From the NCBI GenBank assembly GCA_012934845.2, contig WNNJ02002992.1, positions 1 through 64,000 of the forward strand: a DNA stretch of 64,000 nucleotides, written 5' to 3'. The notes beneath the pieces are model-generated. The model was not told the origin of the DNA, searched no databases, and saw nothing but the letters and a program-made list of their open reading frames with translations. The translations under genes were made by a program, and so were the position numbers. Source of the stretch: Pomphorhynchus laevis (Eukaryota > Acanthocephala > Palaeacanthocephala > Echinorhynchida > Pomphorhynchidae). This document shows positions 32,560-44,084 of this stretch, piece by piece; the first letter of the stretch is position 1; each line of letters begins with the position of its first letter.

Positions 32560-33850
32560 GTTGTGCCAATATATTGCATCTTCTCTTCATCATATACTAT
32601 GTCCCTAAGCTTCTGCACTGTTCCTCTTAAAAGGCCTCAGATAGATCGTGCACTTTACTTCATACGATCGATATCTTGCAAACTCAAATGCTGCAAATAT
32701 GGACATTCGAAAATATGAAGCAAGGACCAGCAAGCGAACAAACAAAATTTGCACGAACAGCACGACGATCGCAAATGTAAAGGAATGCGTATACGGCAAA
32801 TCGTATCGTGATACCCATGAGTAGAGAAACGCCAAACCAATACCCGCTTACAGTTGTGTGAATTTTTCCAATGCTGTTGACAGGGAACTGGCGTTAAAAA
32901 GTGTTCGGGATCAATCCCCGATACTTTCTTGTTAAATATGTCTAGATTTGCAGTATAATTAACAGTTCGACCATATTAAGAAAACTGCGCAGATATACGG
33001 ATAAAGGTGGGACAGCTGCCAAGGTAGAAACTAGTGTGTATGATGTCTTTGGTGAAACTCCCACTATGCGCTTTAAGAATCTTGCCTGACATCTGTCGAG
33101 CTTCATGAAATTACCGGAAGTCAAATCATTCCATTCAACGGAAAGACCATAACTAATCACGGGCAACAACATGACTCTGAAATACCTCAATGCACCCTCG
33201 AAAGAGAGACTCCCCAGGTTATGGATCAAACTCGTTGCCGTAATTATTTTTTTTCGCCTTGCGTTCCAAGTGATCAACAAAACTCCAACGCGAAGTGAGG
33301 TACATTCTTAGATAATTATACGAACGCGAAAATTCCAGCGGCTCGTTATGAACTGTAAGCTGATCATGCTTGCACCGTGGATAACCCTTACGAAACTTGA
33401 CGACTTTGGTCTTTTCGATGTTAACCTTCATTTTGTTAGATGTACAATAATGATATAACGCAACTAAGGCTCTTTGAGAAGAGGATATAGTATCCGACAC
33501 TATGGCAAGATCATCTGCATACATCACTGACCATACCCTATTCGAATTTCGACATAGGCAGTTTGGGAGGTCCATAACGAAGAAAGCAAAAAGTAGGGGG
33601 CTAAGAGGATCTCCTTGCAAGACACCACGGTTTACGCAAAAATATTGTGAAAACTGAATCCCGTCAAATATGCTAAGTGAACTTGGTTGAAGGATGCTGC
33701 TTATAAGTTGAAGAAAGCGGACATATACTTTAGCGCCATGTTCAACCTTTCTCCATAATAAGTTTTGATCTTTGGAATCGAAAACCTCAAAGTCCACAAA
33801 GATCGTGTAGTGATTTATGCGCTTCGAACTTTTCTATTACAAGTGCTCGT
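32560..33850 (-). mobile_element. LINE, RT to 3' end, clade uncertain
   Basis: 33219-33797 holds RT blocks: MDFEVFDSKDQN (motif A region), RGVLQGDPLSPLLFAFFVMD, MYADDLAIVSD (YADD-type catalytic motif) and KTKVVKFRKG. 32942-33280 continues with the thumb-like region (YFRVMLLPVISYGLS). 32605-32840 ends with a Cys/His cluster (CSCKFC, HIFECPYL) as in the C-terminal zinc motif of several LINE clades. At least two frameshifts separate the three pieces. The 5' half is missing. Confidence 0.8.
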
Positions 33851-34791
33851 AAAACTCTCAGAGCATCACTCGTACTTCTGCCTTGTCGAAATCCATATTG
33901 TTCAAATGGAAGTAAAAAATAATAATATTAATAATAAGAATTTAATAAAGTAAGAATTTAATAAAAAGAAATAGTAAGAATTATTAATAAAAATACACAA
34001 ATAATATGGTGTTATAAATTCTATACTGTATTTGAATTCTAAGCAAAGTACATGAAACGGAATGAGAGCAGCTGGTTATTTCGACGTTGAAATAGTATAG
34101 AAATTATAAATTATAAAATTCTTCTCAAATCATTACAAAAGTTGAACATGTTAACTTAATCAATGTATAACTCAATAGTCCTTTATTCTATTTATAAAAT
34201 GATTTTGTCTCCTCCAAATTTGATTATGTAGCAGGTATCCAACTAATAAGCCACACATTCTGATATTTTACAAACAGAAATGGTCTTAATTCTTATACAA
34301 AAAAGTGCTCAAAAATTAGGTGTTTTCTACAATAACGCGCTGCGTCCATAAAACCTGTATTAATTAAAAATTATCTCTTGTTGGTAAAAACAATTATTTG
34401 CTATAATTGATTTTTATTGTTCTTCATTTGCAAACTTACTTATATGCAAACTGACTTGATTATAAAGATAGTGGTTTCTAAATACTGATTTTTATCAAAA
34501 AATTAGTTTTTAAATAAGGCGGACGTTTTTCAGCGTATACGTGATATATACGGATTATGTATGTAATAGATAATTTAACTTTTTATTATTTTTGGAATGA
34601 GGTTATTTACAAAAGTCACACTAGTGTGCCTTATCACATAAATCCAAGTGCAAGCGGTGAATTGGAAAATTAATCTTTAGGTATATTAGATAATGGTTGA
34701 ATAAGCGGTTTCTAAATTTATATACAAATTATTCTAAATTTAAGATTTAAAAACAAATAGATTTCTAAATAATTCATTGCTATATACTTAT
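33851..34791. other. Upstream region of the DJ-1-like gene
   Basis: AT-rich, with no repeat recognised. It should contain the promoter; no TATA or initiator could be supported. Confidence 0.3.
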
Positions 34792-35457
34792 ATGGTAGTG
34801 GGATCTTGGTTTTCTTTGTCGCGTCGTGCTATTAGTAAATTTGTTTATCGTCAGTTTTCCGTTAAATCTGTGAAGAGCAGGCAAAATGTGTGTATCGCAC
34901 TGGAGAAAGGATTCGAAGAAATCGAGGCAATTACAGTAGCTAATATATTAAGAAGAGCATGCATCGATGTTAAACTGATGGCATCATCTGTACAGAATTC
35001 AGATATTATTCAGGGTTCTAAACAAATTAACGTTGAGACAGATTATGGAATAATGGACGCTCTTCTCGACAATAATTTTGATCTTATTGTCCTTCCTGGC
35101 GGAATGACGGCGATACGTCGCATGATAGAAAACGTTCACTTAAAGAAACAGGTTCGAAATCATGTCATTGGCAAAAATGGTTTAATTGGAGCTATATGTG
35201 GAGCACCACTAGTTCTTGCTCACTATGGTCTGCTCACCGGATATAGTGTGACATGTCATCCTTTTGTTAAAGATGAACTTTTGGGATTAGGAGTATGTAA
35301 GCATATTATAGATGAACGTGTTTGTATTGACAGAAATATTATAACCAGTCAAGGTCCAGGAACTGCGTTAGAATTTGCTTTTACTATCCTCGAGCAATTT
35401 CAGAGTGAAGAAAAAGTTCAAGCACTTAAGAAAGATATGATGGTTTTACGAAAATAA
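34792..35457 (+). CDS. DJ-1/PARK7 family protein, likely mitochondrial, single exon
   Basis: 221 residues from the ATG at 34792. DJ-1 proteins are small redox-sensitive chaperone or glyoxalase-like proteins that protect against oxidative stress. Residues about 1-31 form a basic, acid-free, Arg/Ser-rich leader (WFSLSRRAISKFVYRQFS) that looks like a mitochondrial presequence and is absent from cytosolic human DJ-1 (189 aa). The core from about 33 carries the nucleophile-elbow motif GAICGAPL with the reactive Cys at residue 136 (human Cys106), the acidic partner in GFEEIE (human Glu18) at residue 45, His156 in VTCHP and the C-terminal GPGTALEFAFTILE. No intron interrupts it. A polyadenylation-like AATAAA overlaps the stop codon. 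It is the only intact single-exon host gene here and lies between LINE remnants. Intronless structure may mean retroposition, but the frame is fully open. Confidence 0.93.
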   Translation: MVVGSWFSLSRRAISKFVYRQFSVKSVKSRQNVCIALEKGFEEIEAITVANILRRACIDVKLMASSVQNSDIIQGSKQINVETDYGIMDALLDNNFDLIVLPGGMTAIRRMIENVHLKKQVRNHVIGKNGLIGAICGAPLVLAHYGLLTGYSVTCHPFVKDELLGLGVCKHIIDERVCIDRNIITSQGPGTALEFAFTILEQFQSEEKVQALKKDMMVLRK

Positions 35458-35940
35458 ACTTCTTTTTTGATTCAATATTCCGCTTTAGATATATTTTGAA
35501 TAGTAATTTCAGAATTTATAATTGCCGGTTAATTGAAAACGCAATGAATCGCTTGACTTGCAACCCGTTCTTAAAATAAGCGATATGAACAATACAAAAT
35601 TAAGAATATAAATCCGTTAATTGTTTAATTTTAGTTTAAGATTGTAAATAGAGCAATGCATAATCGATGGAATATTTATTTGGGATAGTATTAGTTAAAA
35701 GTTAATACAAAACACGGATAGAATTATGAATTTACAAGTAATTTTTAGCTTTAGGAAGCAACGAAAAAAGCGTGGTATTTCTAAATCAAGCAAAATGGAG
35801 TTTAGAAAGTTATGAAACAAGCCAAGATTGTAGATAAACTTAAAGTAGGATGTATTTAGATGAAAACGACCATTATCGAGCATTCCACTGAGTAAATAAA
35901 GATGATTTCAACAATATTACGATTTAAGGGTCCTTTTTTT
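35458..35940. other. AT-rich spacer downstream of the DJ-1-like gene
   Basis: No gene seen. Confidence 0.35.
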
Positions 35941-38110
35941 AGTATTTATCAAGTAGGGGAGCTGTTGATTCTTCGATTTGTCACTACTTCTATGATATTT
36001 CCGCGAATGACCTAGCTGAAGAGTTTGCGGCACACTATTGCACTTCAGTAGAGCCCGCAAATGAACATGAAACTTTTTGTATGGAATCTAGTGTGCTGAA
36101 CACTTACTCTGACACGTGTCTTGACTTGGACCTTGACAATTTGAGAACGCCAGCTAAAGCCTATTCCGAATTACGCCGTCTAACAGCAAATAATTTAAGA
36201 GGTTGTGACTTACTACCTTCTGTTTATCTGCGCAGATTAGCAGGCTCAATTTGCGTTCCTCTCTGTGCAATATTTCGCCAGTCAATCTTAGAAAGATCTC
36301 TTCCTAATGTGTGAAAGCAGTCAATTGTTCTTTCCTACTTCAAGAAGGGAGATCGCTCTTCCATCGAGAATTATAGGCCGGTGAGCATTACCTGCATTTG
36401 CTGTAGAGTGTTGGAGAGGTTTGTGCATCGCTACATGGTTGAGTTTTTTCGTGTAGGAAAAATTTTAGTCCCTAATCAGCACGGATTTCGGGAGGGTTAT
36501 TCAACTGTTTCAAATTTGCTTGATGCTCATATTGATTGAACAGCGAATAAGGCACACTATACCGATACATACATTATATTCTTCGACTTTTCAAAAGCTT
36601 TTGATAGAGTAGATCATGATCTACTTTTTCAGAAACTTGTCAATACTGAACTCCCAAACATAATGGTTGATTGGATTAGAGAATTTCTTCGTGATCGTTG
36701 CTTTCGAGTACTTGTCGATTGGTCATTGTCTGTGTCTAGAGAATGTCATATTGGAGTACCTCAAGGTTCAGTTTTGGGTCCGCTTTTATTCAGCATTTAT
36801 GTTAACGATTTGCCTGGGTACATTCGCTCTCGATCATGCTTGTATGCAGATCACTTAAAAATATGGCGGCCCATTCATTCATGTGAGGATGTTGATAATT
36901 TGCAAACTGACATAGATAATGTGGAGTTGTGGACGGCATCCAACAAGCTTGTAATAAATGTTTCGAAATGCAAACTTCTCGTTACCTTTCGTCTCATCGC
37001 TGTCGGCTCCCCATCGTTCATCAACCTTCCTTTTAGACGATACTCGCCCCACCTCGCTATCGCTTCGTTCCTGTCATACCCTCTTACTCCACGTTCCTAA
37101 TTACTCCAACAACTACGGTCTCCGATCCTTCCTCGTCGCCGCCTCACTCGCCTGGAATCAACTCCCTCTCGACGTCCGCCGCGCCCCCTCCTTTATCATA
37201 TTCAAACACCTCCTCCGTTCACACCTTCTCGACACCTGATTCACAGTCTTGTTTTGTTGTGGTCATGTAAGCGTGCGCTGGCACGCATTTGCCACGTTAA
37301 AATAAATCGTTTTTTTTTCTTTTCAAACACATGCGTATTATTAGTAATGCTCGCAAGCAACTAACATCTGCTTGTTACAAATATAAGGGCTGTATTGTGG
37401 AAAGTGTCGATAGTTACAAAGATTTAGGAGTATGGGTTACCTCTAATTTATCAACCAAAAAGCACACTGATCAAGCTTGTGCCAACTCCAATAAAATGAT
37501 AGGTATGATTCGACGCGCGTTTGTTCGCGTTAATCCGACTGCTCTTCGGCCTCTGATTTTAGCACATGTATTGAGTAGACTTTTATATGCAGCTCCGGTT
37601 GTATACCCACGTACTGTGCATGAAAATAAGAAATCAGAGAGGGTACTTCGCAGGGCAACAAAGCTAGCACTAACGTTGGCGTCGCTGCCTTATGAAGACA
37701 CTGAGATCATTAGGACTTGAGATCATCACATGGACCCGTCGGTACATGGATATGTGCCTTGTTTTGCATTTATTCCAACGTCCTCATCACCCTCTTCGGA
37801 TTAGGGTTCAACTACGTGGTTCAAATGTTCTTCGCGGTCATTCTTTTACTATTCGAAGAAACAGGGTACAGAAATTGGGCGCGATGCAATTTGATAGAAG
37901 AATTGTTGAGCTTTGGAACAACCTCGATGCAGACACCGTTGGATGCAGTTCATTTAATACATTTAAAAGAAGACTACGAATGGATCAAGCAATGTTTCGT
38001 GTTCCATTTCCTTATTTTATTAACTAATTAATTTATTTACGAACTTATTATGAGCCAGCTATTTGAGCTAATGCTCGTATGTTGTTGAATGTATAATAAT
38101 ATTATGAATT
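35940..38110 (+). mobile_element. CR1-like LINE, RT domain to 3' end, split by a second LINE
   Basis: 36081-36650 covers the RT N-terminal blocks (NLRGCDLLPSVYLRRLAGSI, then FFDFSKAFDRVDHD near 36570-36615). 36663-36975 has GVPQGSVLGPLLFSIYVNDL and the YAD catalytic region (LYADHL, where the second Asp is His). The frame resumes at 37331 after the insertion, through SYKDLGVWVTSNL, HVLSRLLYAAPVVYPRTVHE and the tail LRGHSFTIRRN...LWNNLD...FKRRLRMDQ, ending near 38030 with a short A/T tail. Several stops and frameshifts. The N-terminal endonuclease is missing. Confidence 0.85.
36976..37312 (+). mobile_element. LINE family L 3' end inserted into the CR1-like LINE
   Basis: Starts at CTTCTCGTTACCTTTCGTCT and encodes the family's C-terminal tail (LVAASLAWNQLPLDVRRAPS, FKHLLRSHLLDT). 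It then runs through the conserved 3' UTR hairpin (GTGCGCTGGCACGC), AATAAA and a T-rich end. CAAAC flanks both sides and is a plausible short target-site duplication. GC-rich against its host. Confidence 0.85.
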
Positions 38111-38504
38111 AATCATAACTGAACATTGTGATAAATTTCAGGCTATCAGAATTTGAAATAAAAACTTTAAACGGTTTATATCGAGTTAAATTACAACAGT
38201 CAAATGTTGAATAAATTTTAGGGAGTAAAAGTTCGGAAAATAAAATGTATACTGTGTAATAGAAAGTAGACGATATACGATATCAAGGACCAACATTGTT
38301 GAAGTTGAATCTGGCATAAAAGAACTTTAAACGTGTTGGATATGAAATTGGTGACTTTTTATATACCATTAAAATTATAATTCATGACAGCCGACCCCAC
38401 CTCAAAGCGGGACAAAGGCTGAAGAATAAGAAGATTAAAATTATAATTCGTAGCTGCATACTTGAATATACATTATTCTAACTTTGATAAAAACAAAAAT
38501 TTGA

Positions 38505-39065
38505 AATTAGGACAAGGATCATTAAAACAAATTAATTTTCATATTTCGCCAGCTGCTGCTAGCATTCTCAGACATACAAAATACAATTTAATAAATTTTT
38601 ACAATAAAAGTGAGTGAAAAGGTTTTATTCCAAAAGTTACATTATATCAATCTCTCCTGCTATCATCTTCAGAAAATTACAAGTGTTGCAATTGTCTGAA
38701 GGTGATAGCGGGTGCTATCGAAACATTGTGATTTTTGGAATAAAACATTTTGAATAAAATAATTTTTATAAACCGTTTGTTATTTTCTAAAGATGATAGC
38801 AGGCGCTGTTGAAATATTGTGACACTTTTGGAATAAAACCTTTTTACTCACTTTTTTCTTTTATATAAATTTAAAACTATAAAGAAAGAATTCCATATTT
38901 TAATATACAACATAATTTGTTATGAACAAATAGTATTATTTGTTTATTAAATAAATAAATAATTGCATTCATTATTTATCTGTGCGTTTTGTTTCTGATA
39001 ATGCTAGCAGCAGCTATCGAAATTTAAAAATTAATTTGCGCTTTTGATACTGTTCCATTATTGAG
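38505..39065. mobile_element. Nested foldback elements
   Basis: Outer inverted repeats are 38507-38575 and 38992-39058 (AATGCTAGCAGCAGCT core, then CGAAAT and AAAATTAATTTG). Inside, 38605-38860 is a second inverted repeat with ends AAGTGAGTGAAAAGGTTTTA and complement. Each arm and the middle carry TGAAGATGATAGC-type stems followed by GAAA. No coding potential. Confidence 0.75.
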
Positions 39066-39169
39066 AATTTAAAAAATGGATTAAAATCCTTTATTTTCGT
39101 TTTTAAACAAAAAAGTACTTTGTTTTATTTCAATAAAATTGTATAAAATTTTATACAATATATATATTT

Positions 39170-40095
39170 TAAATTGAATATACAAAATTGAAATTTAAAA
39201 AAGTCAATGTTTATGAATTGATTAATAAATAGCATATGATGTATAAGAATAAGGATTAGAGGTCATCAGGATGAATAAGAAAGATCTATTTTTGCGTGGC
39301 AAATGCGTGCCGGGCACACTTACATGACCACCACCACAACAACAAAAAACATCTAAATCGTGTGTCGAGGAGGTGGGTACGGAGGCGGCATTTGAATGTA
39401 ATAAAGGAGGGAGCGCGGCGGACGTCGAGTGGGAGTTGATTCCAGGCGCGTGGGGGCGGCGACGAGGAAGAATCGGATACCGTAGTTGTTGGAGTAATTG
39501 GGAACGTGGAGTAAGAAGGTATGACGGTAACGCAGCGATAGCGAAGTGGATCGAGTGTCGTCTAAGAAAGGAAGGTTGATGAACGATGGGGAGCCAACAG
39601 CAATGAGACGAAAAGTTACGAGAAGGCGAAGTTAGATGCGGATGTAGATGCTGGGCCAGGAGAGTTGGGCAAGATATGTGGATGTGTGATCAAAGCGACG
39701 GAGACGTAGGAGCACTCGAACAGCGGAGTTGATGATGCATTGTAGCGGTAGGATGATGGATTTTAGATAATTGGCGAAAAGGCTCAGGCAGTAATCGATT
39801 TTAGGAAAAAGAAGCGATGAAAGAAGATACATACAAGAAGGGAAGTCGATAAGGGGCTGATACGGCGGATGTCACGGAGAATTAAGTTATACAAGCGAAC
39901 CTTGTGGCGGACGAAGGGTTTAAGTAAGAGGTGATCATCGAAATGGAGTCCTTAACAGCAATCCTAAGAATTGCTTTTTTATAACAGGTTCCGGCCCTTA
40001 TTCCTCGACTTAACATAGCAGTGGGGCTTAATACATGATAGTGACGTATTTTCACTGAAATTTGATTATCTAGTATCTTATTCTAACACAATATG
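39170..40095 (-). mobile_element. Naiad 3' UTR interrupted by a LINE
   Basis: 39190-39283 and 39976-40095 are consecutive parts of the Naiad 3' UTR (compare 56335-56520), interrupted at the GGAACTGCTATG site. Confidence 0.75.
39284..39975 (-). mobile_element. LINE family L, 5'-truncated copy
   Basis: Minus strand encodes the tail region (FPKIDYCLSLFANYLKSIIL, PLQCIINSAVRVLLRLRRF, LAQLSWPSIYIRI) and ends with the family 3' UTR hairpin near 39285-39330. TAAGAA next to both ends is a possible target-site duplication. Frame broken. Confidence 0.8.
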
Positions 40096-40129
40096 ATATT
40101 TCTAAGATGATATAAATATAAAATGTGTA

Positions 40130-40990
40130 AAATGTTATTATTACAACGCAGAATTTAACCCACAGGGTTATTTACTCGATCACAACAAATCATTGATAAA
40201 GTGAATAAAATAAAATAAAATTAAAAGTAAGGCGATACGCGATTACACGGAATGCTACAATAATTAAAAACAACCCTGCGAAAACTAGCCACGGGCAGTG
40301 TAACCATATCGTAAGGAAGACCATTCCAAGCTCGTAATGCTCTGGGAATAATCGAAAAAATGTTACTTGACCCATGTCCACAATTCATCAGATGAAACGA
40401 GTGTCCCCTGTGGCATCGTCTTCTATTTGTTATCACATATTGTTGTGGATACCCGTTAATTCCCTTCACCATAAAGTACATGGCTAACATATCTAGGCAC
40501 TTTAACCTGCAAAGGGTACTATTAACATCAATCGTGAGTAGGCGGTGTGAATAGCTCAGATTTGAAATTTCATTGCATAATTTGCTACCAAGTCGTAGAA
40601 TAAATTCTAAATTGTTAACCTCATCCTTGTAAATTGGAAAATTCGCTTGAATATTGTATTCTAAATGAGGACGTACTAGATATTTATATAAGACGCCAAA
40701 ACATGAATGTGATAGGTGCGAAAGAACATTCTTAATAATGTAAAGTTTCCTCTTAGCTTCAGCACATCTCCGATTAGTGTCAAATCTAGTTCTCAAGGTT
40801 CGATCCCAAATTATTCCCAAATCCCGAACACTCGCAACTGTGTCGATCTCTTGTAACCCTAGCATATTTAAAGATATAAGTGAAGACATTCCAAAGCGCA
40901 TGTGAGCACATTTTGATACATTAATCAATAAACCGGTCCGACAACTCCATTCATAAATTTTATTAACTTCCATCTGAAATTTCACACGGT
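40130..40990 (-). mobile_element. CR1-like LINE, C-terminal RT fragment
   Basis: An open frame of about 254 codons covers the end of RT and the thumb: LLINVSKCAHMRFG, VRDLGIIWDRTLR, LYKYLVRPHLEYNIQANFPI, RRRCHRGHSFHL, ALRAWNGLPYDMV, ending in a basic FRRVVFN tail. The 5' part with YADD is absent. It abuts the Ty3/Gypsy copy near 40990. Confidence 0.85.
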
Positions 40991-43900
40991 CAATACTTAT
41001 CCGAACTACGTCTGCTGGCAGCGGAATGCAACTTCGAAGCCATGACCGCCGAGAGCTATCACGATGAGACGCTTCTTGACGCCATAATCACCGGAATCTA
41101 TTCTGATCATATTCGCCAACGATTGCTGAAAAACTCCGAAATGCATTTACAAACAGCATATACTCAAATTCGGTCTCTCGAATTAGCCGAGTCGAGGGTC
41201 AAATCAGACGGCGCACCTAACCAGCTTGCATCTGCGGTACAGAATGAATCCGCTGAGGAAACGGTACACCCCAACCACAACTCGACAGCCACAAATACCG
41301 AGTAAGTCGCAGCAACTGAGAAATCAAGTACATGGAAATGCTAATTCTGCGATGGAAAAGTCAAGCATACAAGGAAACATTGTCACGCACGAAATTCGTA
41401 TGCAATACGTGTCAGAAAACAGGACACTTTGATAAGGTTTGCCGATCGGGTTACTGTAACGCTGCATTCCAAAGTAACGGCGGGCTTTGCGGATCAAGCG
41501 GCAGCATTACTACGCAAAATGTATTTGTTAACGGCATTTGCCTAAGCGCTTTATTTGACACCGGGAGCACATTGAACTTCGTAAGCTCGAATCACATAAC
41601 ACGATAAAATGTGAAAGTGTGGCGTCTGCAATCCAAAATATCAATGGCATCCTCTGGAATTCAGGTAACTTCAAAAGGTTCGATAACAATCGACATTCGT
41701 ATGCAAGGAAAGCTATTTCGTAACGTAAAACTACTGATTCTAGACGATCTTTGTTCAGACATCATCCTTGGTATCGACTTTATGAAGAGACAGTCCAACA
41801 TACAATTTCGATTTCACGGTCGAGAAGAACCAATTTCATAAAGAGTAATGAACATTGCCGAACCTCCAAAGCTATTTGGGCACCTAAAAGAGAACTGTAC
41901 ACCTATTATTACAAAATCTCGAAAACACACACGCGAGAACTATGCGTTCATACGTAATGAGATAGACAAACTTCTGCGGGAACACATAATTGAGCCGAGC
42001 ACATCGCCTTGGCGAGCACAAGCATTCGTGACGACTAACCAGCGAAGAAATAAACGATTGGTTGTGGACTATTCCAAGACAATAAACCAGTATACACATA
42101 TCGACGGATATCCACTTCCAAACATAGAAAACTTGATCACGGAAATATCTCAATACAAATTCTTATCAACTATTGATTTTGAATCCGCGTATCACCAAGT
42201 CAAAATCCACTTATCCGATCGGCAATATACGGCGTTCGAAGCATGCGGCAAACTTTATCAATTTACCAGCATTCATTTTGGTTTAACGAACGCGGTAGCA
42301 TGTTTCAAAGAATCATGGATAAAATAATCGCGGACGATGATATGACCGACACATACGTTTACCTAGACGACATTACTATATGTGGACCCACAAGAGAGGA
42401 ACATGACCGAAATGTAGATTGATTTCTTTCAGTATGTACATCATTAAACTTAAAATTCAGCAATGGAAAATGAAAATTTTGTAGAAAAGAAATCAACCTT
42501 CTCGTATATCAGATCAGAAATGATAGCTTCAAACCAGACCTGGAATCCTTGCCAATTTCATCATGTCAGTCTGAACTTAAACGAGTGCAAGGTATGTTTG
42601 CTTACTATGCGAAATGGATAGCAAAATTTTCACTCAAAATGGCAAAAATTAAAGTTTCACAGTTTCCCATGAATGATGAGGCAATCGCAGCGTTCGAAGG
42701 CATAAATCGGACATAATGAAAGCCGCACTATATCACATTGACAACAATAAGCCATTAACTGTCGAAACTGACGCGTCCGCGACAACCATAGCCGCATCTC
42801 TCAGCCAAGAAGGAAGACCAGTTGCCTTTTTCTCTCGGTCGTTGACCAATCCGGAGTCGCGATATTCGGCAATTGAGAAAGAAGCGCATGCCATTGTGAA
42901 GTCACTTCGAAAGTGAAGACATCACCTTATCGGACGCCCCTTTACGATTATTACTGATCAAAGGTCCGTATCGTTCATGCTAAACAACAAGAGCAAGAGC
43001 CAAATCAAAAATGAGAAGATTAATAGATGGCGCATCGAACTATCAGAGTTCGAATTTAAGATTATCTACAGACCTGGCAAACAAAACCACGTTGCCGACA
43101 CTTTAACGCGAGTCTGTGCAGTAGGGTCTGATCTAGCCTCGCTTAAACAACTACACATTGATTTGTGCCATCCCGGAATACGACGCTTAACAGCATATGT
43201 ACAAATATCAATCTACCGTTTTCATGCGACGACGTAAGACTAACTTGCAATAACTGATCAGTTTGATCAGAGATAAAACCCTCAGTATCCGCATCAAGAA
43301 GGATCCCATGTTATAAAGTCGACTCGACCATTTGAGCGGCTATCCATGGACTTCAAAGGTCCTTTATTAACATCAACACAAAAAATCCTTACCTCCTAGT
43401 CGTGACAACTCCCGCAATGTCTGACGCATGCACAGTCCGTGTTAGTGAAAAACCACAACCGAACATCCAAACATTGTCCTAACTTACTGCCAGCCAAACT
43501 AGAGAATATAAATCCTTATTATTCAACAGTCTCATACCCTAACGGGCAGCATATAACAGTCTCGAATCGCGATATTGCAAGATTACCTCAAGAATGCTGT
43601 AATAATAACACACCAACGGATGAACTGAACGAACCAACAATAGAAGGTATTCATGACTCATCAGTAAAAGACAACCAACAAGACGTGCCAATAACCTGCA
43701 AGGACGATGTCGAAGCAATAGCAGAAGCAGGCCAAAATACACTAACAAGTGAAACAACGAGGGATAGCGGTTATGGCACGGTACAGGGTACTTACTTCAA
43801 TGACAACGACAATGATACAGACGCCAATGGACCGAAGAGACCAGTTAGAAAACGAAAAGCGCCGAGCTACCTGCATGATTATCTATGGCGGGGAGAATGT

Positions 43901-44060
43901 GATGAAATTACCTTATCATTTACATTGTAAATCTTAATCCTTAATGTAAACCATTTACACTTACTGATTTACTACTTTGTTTTGTAGATATTACTCAATT
44001 ATGGTTTTTACAAGCATCTGTTTACACTAAAGCAAGACATCCACAATTAATTTTATGCAA
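40990..44060 (+). mobile_element. Ty3/Gypsy LTR retrotransposon fossil, copy A
   Basis: Parts in order: end of gag with a CCHC zinc knuckle (about 41400-41450), aspartic protease (about 41500-41830), reverse transcriptase (about 41850-42480), RNase H and connection region (about 42700-43100), a shortened integrase region and a 3' tail (to about 44050). Recognisable pieces are LFDTGS in protease and TIDFESAYHQV in RT. The arrangement is that of Ty3/Gypsy, perhaps near the Mag lineage. No LTR pair could be seen. The copy is broken by more than five changes and looks moderately old. Copy B at 54-56 kb is a close relative. Confidence 0.88.
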
Positions 44061-44084
44061 CAAGGAGTCAACGAAAATTGTAAA

